Below, one piece after another: positions 1 to 6,420 of a DNA stretch of 64,000 nucleotides. Position 1 is the stretch's first letter; each line of letters opens with the position of its first letter. Under the pieces are notes generated by a model. That model was not told the origin of the DNA, made no database searches, and saw nothing but the letters and a program-made list of their open reading frames with translations. Source of the DNA: Nocardioides sp. W7. GTDB taxonomy: Bacteria > Actinomycetota > Actinomycetes > Propionibacteriales > Nocardioidaceae. The translations under genes were made by a program, and so were the position numbers. The DNA lies in NCBI RefSeq assembly GCF_022919075.1, contig NZ_CP095078.1:4216001-4280000 (forward strand), in the 5' to 3' direction.

Positions 1-786
1 TTCGTTCGCCTGCGCGGCTTCCCCGTCGAGGTCCTCGACGCGGACGAGATCGAGCGCGCCTACCTGGGTCTCGCGTCGTTGCTCGGCACGCCCGTGGGCC
101 AGGACCGGAACGACAACCTGATCACCCACATCCGCGACGAGCGCAAGCCACCCGGACCGGCCGTCCGGAAGTACCAGACGACCCAGAGCCAGGACTTCCA
201 CAGCGACGCCTCCGATGTCGTCGGCCTGTTGTGCCTTCGACCGTCCCGATCCGGCGGCCGATCGATGATCGTCAGCGCGCACGCCGTCTACAACGAGATG
301 CTTCGCCGCGCACCCGATCTCGTCGCCGTCATGTACGAGACGATGCCCTGGAGCCGACACACCGAACAGCGCCCCGGAGAGCCGGCGTACTTCGAGCTGG
401 CCCCCATCACCGAGGTCGACGGGATGCCCCGGATCTCGATGATCGGGTGGTACATCCGCCAGTCGCAGCATCACCCGACAGCGCCACGGCTCACGGCTGA
501 CCAACGCGCAGCCATCGACCTTGCCGAAGAGGTCACGAACAGTCCCGACCTCCGCATCACCATGGAGTTCCGCCCCGGAGACATCCAGCTGCTCAACAAC
601 ACGACCGTCCTGCACGCACGCGAGTCGTACGTCGATGACCTTGCACCGGAGCTGCGACGCCACCTGCTCCGGGCGTGGGTGAGGCTGGAGAAGCCGGTCG
701 CGAACGAAGTCCTTCGCGGACGTCCCGCCGCCGTAGCGTCGAGTCTCAGGACTTCGGTAACACGAGATGTCTCAGGACATCGGTAA
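1..786 (+). CDS. TauD/TfdA-type 2-oxoglutarate Fe(II) dioxygenase, 5' end outside window
   Basis: The reading frame is open from base 1, so the N-terminus lies upstream. The visible part carries the proximal iron-binding HxD motif (FHSDASD), then a distal segment LLNNTTVLHARESY with the second iron-binding His and the 2-oxoglutarate-binding region, followed by RHLLRAWV. This is the double-stranded beta-helix fold of TauD/TfdA/GBBH-like hydroxylases, which oxidise a small substrate using O2 and 2-oxoglutarate; the substrate cannot be told. The last codons, encoding roughly TSVTRDVSGHR, are read from the terminal repeats of the IS remnant that follows. The native C-terminus has therefore probably been replaced by element-derived sequence, though the catalytic residues remain. 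No neighbour indicates a pathway. Confidence 0.8.
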   Translation, partial: FVRLRGFPVEVLDADEIERAYLGLASLLGTPVGQDRNDNLITHIRDERKPPGPAVRKYQTTQSQDFHSDASDVVGLLCLRPSRSGGRSMIVSAHAVYNEMLRRAPDLVAVMYETMPWSRHTEQRPGEPAYFELAPITEVDGMPRISMIGWYIRQSQHHPTAPRLTADQRAAIDLAEEVTNSPDLRITMEFRPGDIQLLNNTTVLHARESYVDDLAPELRRHLLRAWVRLEKPVANEVLRGRPAAVASSLRTSVTRDVSGHR

Positions 787-789
787 CAC
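768..789 (+). repeat. Left terminal inverted repeat of IS remnant
   Basis: This 22-bp end begins TGTCTCAGGACATCGGT. It pairs with 1147-1168 with one mismatch and overlaps the last codons of the dioxygenase gene. Confidence 0.75.
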
Positions 790-1146
790 CTGACCCGGTG
801 ATCGTTCACGATGAGCGATGGCCAGAGATGGGGTTCCGGTGGGACCGGAGTTCGCTGCGCTTGTCGCCAGGGTTGCTGGTGGTGAGCGGGTCGACGTGCG
901 GGCGCGACCAACCAGCCCCGTGGCCGGTGCAGATCATCACCGCGAAGGTCAGCGCCCGCGGCTGCATCGCATTGACAAGCACCTCTTCGGCGTCGGGCGC
1001 CGCCACTGCGGACGCGTCGGACCGTCATCCGCCAGCACCGCCAGGTCACCGTGTTCAGCACCAACCAACTCATCGCCGAAGTCACCCTCAGCGGCCAACG
1101 CGGCTACCAACGCCGCACCAACACCAAGCCACCCGCCGACGCCGTA

Positions 1147-1168
1147 GTGTCACCGATGTCCTGAGACA
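1147..1168 (-). repeat. Right terminal inverted repeat of IS remnant
   Basis: This is the reverse complement of the left end, ending GATGTCCTGAGACA on the plus strand. It includes the stop codon of the transposase-like fragment. Confidence 0.75.
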
Positions 1169-1196
1169 TCACACGGCCCGCCGCCGTCGAGCCCGC

Positions 1197-1749
1197 ATGA
1201 CGGCCGACCCGAACGCCGCCCTCCTGGATCTCCTCGCGGCGGGGGCCACCGATGAGGAAGTCCTCGCGGCTGCGGCACGCCACGCAGTCGGCGACCAGAC
1301 CTCGGAGCGCCTGATCCTCCGAGCCATCACCCGCACGGACTTCGCGCGGCTGGTCCCCGAGGTCACTGGGAGCGCGGACCGCTCCGCGTGGCTGGCGAAG
1401 GTGCAGGCCTGCGCGGACTGCCCGGACCTCGCCTCGGGCGAGGGGCCGCTGGAGTTCGAGAGACCGGCGAAGCGGCTCATCGCCGACGCCCTGGGGCGGG
1501 CGGCCTGGGTGAGCGACCCAGCGCCTCTCAGACAGCCGGAGCGCCGTGCAGCGAGAAGCGCGCGTGGGCCGATCTCCATGACACCGACTGGAGACTGATG
1601 CGTGGCGAACCTGCGTGGATCGGCTGGTGGAACAGCGCCGGCAAGGTCGTGGCTCCCGCCCTTCGGGGCTCGCTCCAAGTGCTGGGACCCGACTCGGAAC
1701 CGACTGGTCGCAGGAGGTCGATCTCGACGATCCGCTCCGTGTTGCGTGA
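1197..1749 (+). pseudogene. Frameshifted hypothetical gene
   Basis: A plausible start ATG at 1197 opens a protein beginning MTADPNAALLDLLAAGATDE with strongly GC-biased third positions. Near 1500-1540 the coding signal leaves this frame: the remaining codons to the TGA at 1596-1598 look random. It resumes in the next frame with CSEKRAWADLHDTDWRLM and then WIGWWNSAGKVV. Around 1670-1690 it shifts again, reading GTRLGTDWSQEVDLDDPLRV up to the TGA at 1747-1749. Joined, the pieces would make about 180 residues. I recognise no family. It lies directly behind an IS remnant, consistent with decay, but sequencing errors could give the same picture. Confidence 0.45.
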
Positions 1750-1807
1750 CAGGCCTGGGCAATTCGCTGACCGTCGCGTCGCGGATCTGACCGTACATTC
1801 GATCCCG

Positions 1808-1869
1808 CGTGACAGTTGGTCAAAGTCCTGACCAATTGCCCCCGAGGGCACCCCGCGAGGCGCTACGTT
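1808..1869 (+). promoter_or_regulatory. Promoter and shared operator of the AlkB operon
   Basis: The 17-mer CGTGACAGTTGGTCAAA at 1808-1824 is identical, on the opposite strand, to 31957-31973 before the GrpE/Hsp70 operon, and is related to sites at 8921, 19798 and 19854. A -10-like TACGTT at 1864-1869 places the likely transcription start on or next to the ATG at 1877, so the alkB mRNA may be leaderless; no ribosome-binding site is visible. The stretch from about 1834 to 1870 also resembles 8936-8970, sharing a TGCCCC block and GCGAGG followed by CTACG. Confidence 0.55.
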
Positions 1870-1876
1870 CCCGGTC

Positions 1877-2491
1877 ATGACGGACGCACTCGACGTGGTC
1901 GACGTTGTCGACGGGATCCAGTACTTCCCCGGCGTGGTCGATGCGGATCTCGTCGCGCAGGTCAGGAACGCGCTGATGCGCGCCGACCAGCACGCGGAGT
2001 GCGAGATCATCGTCGACGGCGAACGCCATCCGGCACCGCGCCTCGTGTCGTCCTTCTCGGACGTACCCCTCGGGCTCGACGGCATGGACGTGAGCCGAGT
2101 GTGGTCCGACGAGCTGGCCGACCTGCGCGACGTCGTGGCGAAGCGATTCGGCCTGAGTTTCAACTACGCGTTGGCCAACCTGTACCGCGACGGCGAGGAC
2201 CACACCGGCTGGCACTCGGACAAGGCCAGCCTGCACGTGGACGACTCAAAGATCGCGATCGTCAGCTTCGGCGCCCCGCGCACCCTCTCGGTCCGTTCCT
2301 ACGCCGCTCCGACCGACGTCCGGTCGGTGGTGATGGAGGAAGGGGCCGTCGTCGTCATGGACTTGGCAGTCCAGGCGACGCACGAACACACCGTGGTCCG
2401 CGAGGAGGCGACGGTCGGACCCCGGCTCAGCCTCACTCTTCGCGAGATCCGCATCTTCGACGAGTATCTCGTCGACGAACCCCAACTGTGA
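1877..2491 (+). CDS. AlkB-family 2-oxoglutarate Fe(II) dioxygenase
   Basis: At 204 residues this is a typical AlkB-family enzyme. Such enzymes oxidatively demethylate alkylated DNA or RNA bases, and some act on other substrates. The iron ligands are visible as WHSD (H113, D115) and H171 in THEHTV. The two arginines that bind 2-oxoglutarate are R183 and R189 in GPRLSLTLRE; their spacing from H171 (12 and 18 residues) matches human ALKBH2. The N-x-x-x-x-N-x-Y lead-in (NYALANLY) is also typical. It heads a plus-strand operon with the GRDP-like gene (36-bp gap) and the ATP-grasp ligase. Repair is the default role, but the neighbours and the shared operator leave modification of a peptide or of system nucleic acid open. 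Confidence 0.88.
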   Translation: MTDALDVVDVVDGIQYFPGVVDADLVAQVRNALMRADQHAECEIIVDGERHPAPRLVSSFSDVPLGLDGMDVSRVWSDELADLRDVVAKRFGLSFNYALANLYRDGEDHTGWHSDKASLHVDDSKIAIVSFGAPRTLSVRSYAAPTDVRSVVMEEGAVVVMDLAVQATHEHTVVREEATVGPRLSLTLREIRIFDEYLVDEPQL

Positions 2492-2527
2492 CCGCAACCG
2501 GCGGTACCTATCGAAAGAAGGAAGAGC

Positions 2528-3013
2528 ATGGCGTACACCGACAAGGTTCAGAGCTTCGTCGCCGACCCGTTGTGTGGATTCACCGCCGAGGAACTCCAGG
2601 AGCGGGTCTCCACCGACCTCGCCCAGGTCGCGTTGGCCCACCGGCCCGAAGGGTTCCTGATCGAGAAGTTCTGCACCGACCACGGCTACTCCGAGGCCGA
2701 CGCCCTCAGCCTCTTCGAGGACGTCAAGAAGTTCCTCCTCCTCGGCAGCATCGTCGACGCCTCGCCGGCGCCGAGCTACCCGATCGACCAGATGTGGCAC
2801 GCCTTCATCCTGTTCACCAAGGACTACGCGCTGTTCGGCGAGAAGGTCGGCGGCTTCATCCACCACCGCCCGCTCCCCTCGACCAGTGAGGCGCAGCCGC
2901 CGATCGAGCCCACCCTCGCGCTGATGACCGCCGCCTACGGCGAGCTGTCGGAGCAGCACTGGCCGGCGCCCCTCGGCGCCTTCGGCATCATGGACTGCAA
3001 GGCCGGCGTCTAG
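2528..3013 (+). CDS. GRDP-like (DUF1399-type) protein, possible peptide-ligase partner or precursor
   Basis: This 161-residue protein follows a good ribosome-binding site (GAAGGAAG). Its centre carries PIDQMWHAFILFTKDY and then GGFIHHRPLP, the pattern of the glycine-rich-domain-protein-like family, known mainly from plant and scattered bacterial proteins of unclear biochemistry. The C-terminus ends in a short tail with a single Cys (IMDCKAGV), after a segment rich in Thr, Glu and Ser (TAAYGELSE). It lies between AlkB and an MvdD-like ATP-grasp ligase, with only a hairpin before the ligase. Graspetide ligases usually sit next to their precursor, and no other small open frame is present, so this protein is the candidate substrate. 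It is larger than usual precursors, so that is inference. Confidence 0.6.
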   Translation: MAYTDKVQSFVADPLCGFTAEELQERVSTDLAQVALAHRPEGFLIEKFCTDHGYSEADALSLFEDVKKFLLLGSIVDASPAPSYPIDQMWHAFILFTKDYALFGEKVGGFIHHRPLPSTSEAQPPIEPTLALMTAAYGELSEQHWPAPLGAFGIMDCKAGV

Positions 3014-3031
3014 GCCCCAGTACCCGCAGGC

Positions 3032-3059
3032 CGGTCGTGCGGCACCAGCCGCACGACCG
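3032..3059 (+). terminator. Hairpin between GRDP-like and ATP-grasp genes
   Basis: A perfect 12-bp stem (3032-3043 with 3048-3059, arm CGGTCGTGCGGC) has a 4-nt loop. No T-run follows. It probably attenuates or stabilises the transcript between precursor-like and ligase genes rather than ending it outright. Confidence 0.55.
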
Positions 3060-3074
3060 ACCCAGGGGCATCCA

Positions 3075-4145
3075 TTGTCTGAACCCCGAAAAGCCAGCAC
3101 CGATCAGTGGACGCGGCTCGACGTCGACCCCCTCCTCGAATGGGACGAGGAACTCCTCGACCTCGACCCCTCGCCGCCGGACTCGCCCACCAGGGCCACT
3201 CGGGTCCTGCTGATCGGGCAGAGCCATGACCTCGAGCTGGTGTCCATCGCACGCAAACTCATTGACCGCGGCGCCTTTGTGCGTGTGTTGCTGGCCGACC
3301 GGATCGCATCGCAGCCCAGCCTGACCTGGCCCGCACCCGTCGAACACCTCCGCTTCGACGTGGGTCTGTGCCGGTCACACCGAGGCGATCAACCCGTGCA
3401 CTACCACTACGACCGGACCCTTCGGCACCACCCGGAGTGGGCCGCCGTACCCCCGCTGGAACGGTCGTACGCCGGCGAGCAGCTCACGACGCTGTTCTGG
3501 GCGCTGGTCGGAAGGATCAAGGTCGATCGCTGGGTCAACGATCCGTGGGCCGTACGTGCCGCCGAGAACAAGTTGGTCCAGCTCGACGCCGCAGCGGCCT
3601 GTGGCCTGCGGACACCCCGAACGCTGGTGACCAGCAGTGCCGAGCAGGTGCGCGCCTGGGCCGCGCAGTCCACCACCCAGGTGGTCTCCAAGTCGCTCGA
3701 CTCCCCCGTCGTGACCGTCAGTGATGCGTCGGCACGATTCCTCTACACCGCATCTGCAGATGCGGCGCCCGCAGAGGACCTCCCCTACCCCCACCTCTTC
3801 CAGGAGCGGATCGTCGCTGACGCGGAGCTCCGGATCACCGTGGTCGGGCGGCGGATGTTCGCTGCCCGGATCCGGCGAGGCAACGGCGACGACGTCGACT
3901 GGCGCCAGCGGACGCCCGGGCCGTCGGAGTTCGAGGCAACCAGCCTGCCCGACGGCCTTCGCACCTCCCTCGACCTGCTGATGCAGCGGCTCGGGCTCTC
4001 GTTCGGCGGTGTCGACATCCTGTGTTCGGGCGAGGACCACCACTTCCTGGAGGTCAATCCGTCCGGGGCCTTCCTCTGGCTCGAACGGTCCCTGGACATC
4101 CGCATCTCCGACACCGTGGTGCAACTGCTTCTGGCCGGAGGCTGA
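3075..4145 (+). CDS. MvdC/MvdD-like ATP-grasp peptide ligase
   Basis: The 356-residue protein starts at a TTG 16 bp after the hairpin. It shows the ATP-grasp layout of graspetide (microviridin-type) ligases: NDPWAVRAAENKLVQLDAAA near residues 155-174, where the ligase family has NK and QL; a lysine strand VVSKSL near 203; ELRITVVGRRMFAARI near 250; and the metal-binding end LEVNPSGAFLWLE near 328. Such enzymes activate Asp or Glu side chains of a ribosomal peptide as acyl-phosphates and form ester or amide macrocycles. Adjacent genes are an AlkB-like oxygenase and a GRDP-like protein. The substrate is not known; a tRNA- or amino-acid-dependent ligase is a less likely alternative. Confidence 0.8.
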   Translation: MSEPRKASTDQWTRLDVDPLLEWDEELLDLDPSPPDSPTRATRVLLIGQSHDLELVSIARKLIDRGAFVRVLLADRIASQPSLTWPAPVEHLRFDVGLCRSHRGDQPVHYHYDRTLRHHPEWAAVPPLERSYAGEQLTTLFWALVGRIKVDRWVNDPWAVRAAENKLVQLDAAAACGLRTPRTLVTSSAEQVRAWAAQSTTQVVSKSLDSPVVTVSDASARFLYTASADAAPAEDLPYPHLFQERIVADAELRITVVGRRMFAARIRRGNGDDVDWRQRTPGPSEFEATSLPDGLRTSLDLLMQRLGLSFGGVDILCSGEDHHFLEVNPSGAFLWLERSLDIRISDTVVQLLLAGG

Positions 4146-4159
4146 GGGGCAGCCTCGGA

Positions 4160-5092
4160 TCAGTTCGTCCCCGCGCCATCCAGGAGCGCGCGGTCCTCGT
4201 CGTCCAGGCGGAGTCCGCCCACCTCGCGGAAGGCCTCGAGCTGGTCCGGCTGCGTGACGCTCGCCAGCGGCAGCACGACCGGAGGGCGGCCCACCAACCA
4301 GGCCAGGGCAGCCGCGGCCATCGAGACGTCGTGCCGGGCAGCGACCGACTCCAGCACGTCGAGCAGGTTCGCCATCCTGTGGCCGCGATAGCGCCGGGCG
4401 ACCACCTGCTGACGGTGTCCGACCCGTTCGGTCGCATTCCGGAACTTGCCGGTGAGGAAACCCTGCGCCAGGGAACCCGTGCTCATCAGACCCAGCCCGC
4501 GCGAGACACACAGCCGGCCGAGCTCGCTGCTCTCGAAGGATCGATCGGCTAGATTGAACTCGGCCTGGACGACGTCGAGGGTGCCGTTGGGCAACTCCTC
4601 CGCAGCGCTCAGCACCGCTTCGAGGCGCTCGGTTGCGAACCCCGAGACGCCGACGCGATGGGCCCGGGCCCATCGCAGTGAACTCAACGTGTGGGCGATC
4701 TCGGGGGCCGGGGTCGTCGGATCGTCCGCATGCGCGAGAACCGCCTCGAACATCTCCACGCCGAGGCGATCGCGCGAGCGGTCGACGGCCGTGCGTACGG
4801 TCTCTGCACGCAGCCCCTCGCCCCCCGGGCACAGGCCGACCTTCGTGCAGATCTGCAGTTGGTCAGCGACGCCGTTGCGCCGGGCCCAGCGTCCGATGAT
4901 GCTCTCGGAGTCGCCACCGACGTCGCGGCTCGCGTGCGAATAGCCGTCCGAGGTGTCGATGAACCGCCCGCCGATCTCGAAGAACCGGTCCAGGACCGCC
5001 TCTGACTCGCAGGGCGTGATCAGCCAGCCGAACACACTCCCACCCAGCCCGATCGGCACCGGACCGGTCGCCCGCAGCCCCACCTCGCTCAT
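4160..5092 (-). CDS. Aldo/keto reductase
   Basis: This is a 310-residue NAD(P)H-dependent reductase of the aldo-keto reductase superfamily, with a TIM-barrel fold. The catalytic tetrad is visible: Asp and Tyr in FIDTSDGYS, Lys in ICTKVG and His in VLAHADD. The coenzyme end LPLASVTQPDQLEAF is present. It is the last gene of a three-gene minus-strand operon and overlaps the monooxygenase by 4 bp, so it probably reduces a carbonyl in the same pathway as the A-T-TE synthetase. The substrate cannot be read from sequence. It ends 14 bp from the convergent ATP-grasp gene. Confidence 0.9.
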   Translation of the reverse strand: MSEVGLRATGPVPIGLGGSVFGWLITPCESEAVLDRFFEIGGRFIDTSDGYSHASRDVGGDSESIIGRWARRNGVADQLQICTKVGLCPGGEGLRAETVRTAVDRSRDRLGVEMFEAVLAHADDPTTPAPEIAHTLSSLRWARAHRVGVSGFATERLEAVLSAAEELPNGTLDVVQAEFNLADRSFESSELGRLCVSRGLGLMSTGSLAQGFLTGKFRNATERVGHRQQVVARRYRGHRMANLLDVLESVAARHDVSMAAAALAWLVGRPPVVLPLASVTQPDQLEAFREVGGLRLDDEDRALLDGAGTN

Positions 5093-6420
5093 CGAGCGAG
5101 GTCCGTCGACCGGAATCGATCGGCCAGCACCCGATCGTCGTGGCCAGCGGGGAGGTGGCCTGACTTCCGCAACAGAGGAACGACCTCGTCGACGAACACC
5201 TGGAGGTCGTCCGGCAGGACGGCCGGCATCACGATGTAGCCGTCGGCCGCTCCGCGATCGACCCAGTCGCTCATCGCCTCGGCGACGGTCTCGGGCGAAC
5301 CGACGACCAGCCGGTGACCACGGCTGGTGCTCATCCGGCGCACGACGTCGCGCACCGAATGGCGCCGCTCGTCGGCCATGTCCTTGATCACCCGGTAGTA
5401 GGTCTGGTTGCCGGCGACCGACTCCGGCACCGGGAGATCGGGCGCGAACGGGTCATCGAGCGCGAGCGACCCGGGATCCCAGCCGAGGCTTCGTTCGAGT
5501 TGGCGCAGGCCGTCGGTGAGGTCGAGCATCGAGTCGAGCTGCGCCAGGTAGTCCTCGGCCTCCTCGTCGGTGTCCCGGACCACGGGAATCAGGCCCGGCA
5601 GGAGGCGCACCGGGGTGCTCCGACCGGAGCGCCGCGCCAGGTCCTGGATCTCGGCCCGGAACCCCGCTGCTGCGTCGATCGTCGCCTGCACGGTGAAGAC
5701 GACATCGGCCCGCGCCGCAGCCAGTGCCATGCCCGCCGGACTGGATCCTGCCTGGACGAGCAGGGGAACCCGTTGCGGCGACGGCGGGACATCGAGGGGC
5801 CCCCGGACGCTGAAGAACTCTCCGACATGGTCGATGGCACGAATCCGTGCAGGATCGGCCCACCAACCGGCACGGTCGCCGATGACGGCGTCGTCGTCCC
5901 AGCTGTCCCACAGCTTCAGGCACACCTCGACGAACTCCTCGCCTCGTCGATACCGCTCGCCGTGGTCGGGAATCGTGTCGAGGCCGAAGTTCTGGGCCGC
6001 CTCCTGTGTCGCGGACGTCACGATGTTCCACCCGATCCGACCGCCACTGAGGTGGTCGAGGGAGGTCAACCGACGCGCGACGTTGTACGGCTCGTTGAAC
6101 GACGTCGAGAACGTGAGGACCACGCCGATGTGCTCGGTCGCCGCGATCGCGGCGCAGGCCAGCACCGACGGGTCGATGACTCCTGCGGGCCGCTCCCGTA
6201 CGTCGGACCACAGGGCCATGCTGTCGGCGAGGAACACGGCATCGAACCCGCCCTCCTCGGCCAGTCGTGCCTGCGCGGCGAAGTGAGCGGGATCGGTGCC
6301 ACCGCGCAGGTTCGAGCCCGGCAGCCGCCAGGAGGCACTGTGATAGCCGGTGGTCCCCATGAACATGCACAGACTCATCCGGTTGCCGTCCGTGCCCGCG
6401 GGTGTCTCCTCCACCTTCAC
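5089..6420 (-). CDS. NtaA/SnaA/DszA-family FMN-dependent monooxygenase
   Basis: This 443-residue luciferase-like flavin monooxygenase starts at GTG. Family marks are GGFDAVFLAD near the N-terminus, SGGRIGWNIVTS around residue 125, NFGLD and LVQAGSSPAG. The family includes nitrilotriacetate, dibenzothiophene-sulfone and pristinamycin IIA monooxygenases, all of which use reduced FMN supplied by a separate reductase. No flavin reductase lies nearby; the HsaB-like one at 43751 is 37 kb away. It overlaps its upstream and downstream neighbours by 4 bp each, so it is firmly part of the synthetase operon. Confidence 0.88.
   Translation of the reverse strand: MKVEETPAGTDGNRMSLCMFMGTTGYHSASWRLPGSNLRGGTDPAHFAAQARLAEEGGFDAVFLADSMALWSDVRERPAGVIDPSVLACAAIAATEHIGVVLTFSTSFNEPYNVARRLTSLDHLSGGRIGWNIVTSATQEAAQNFGLDTIPDHGERYRRGEEFVEVCLKLWDSWDDDAVIGDRAGWWADPARIRAIDHVGEFFSVRGPLDVPPSPQRVPLLVQAGSSPAGMALAAARADVVFTVQATIDAAAGFRAEIQDLARRSGRSTPVRLLPGLIPVVRDTDEEAEDYLAQLDSMLDLTDGLRQLERSLGWDPGSLALDDPFAPDLPVPESVAGNQTYYRVIKDMADERRHSVRDVVRRMSTSRGHRLVVGSPETVAEAMSDWVDRGAADGYIVMPAVLPDDLQVFVDEVVPLLRKSGHLPAGHDDRVLADRFRSTDLAR

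Larger units (their letters stand above)
743..1168. mobile_element. Decayed insertion-sequence remnant (IS481-like ends?)
   Basis: About 400 bp is bounded by inverted repeats that differ at one position out of 22: left 768-789, right 1147-1168. A second, partial copy of the left end lies just upstream at 743-763, as if one element had inserted into or next to another. The interior has no intact transposase. Plus-strand sequence just before the right end reads RQHRQVTVFSTNQLIAEV and stops at 1164, which is compatible with the strand-rich C-terminal tail of an IS481-type transposase, so this may be an internally deleted copy. The family assignment is a guess from the terminal repeat (TGTCTCAGGACATCGGT). 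This fills the only gene-free stretch over 300 bases here. Confidence 0.6.
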
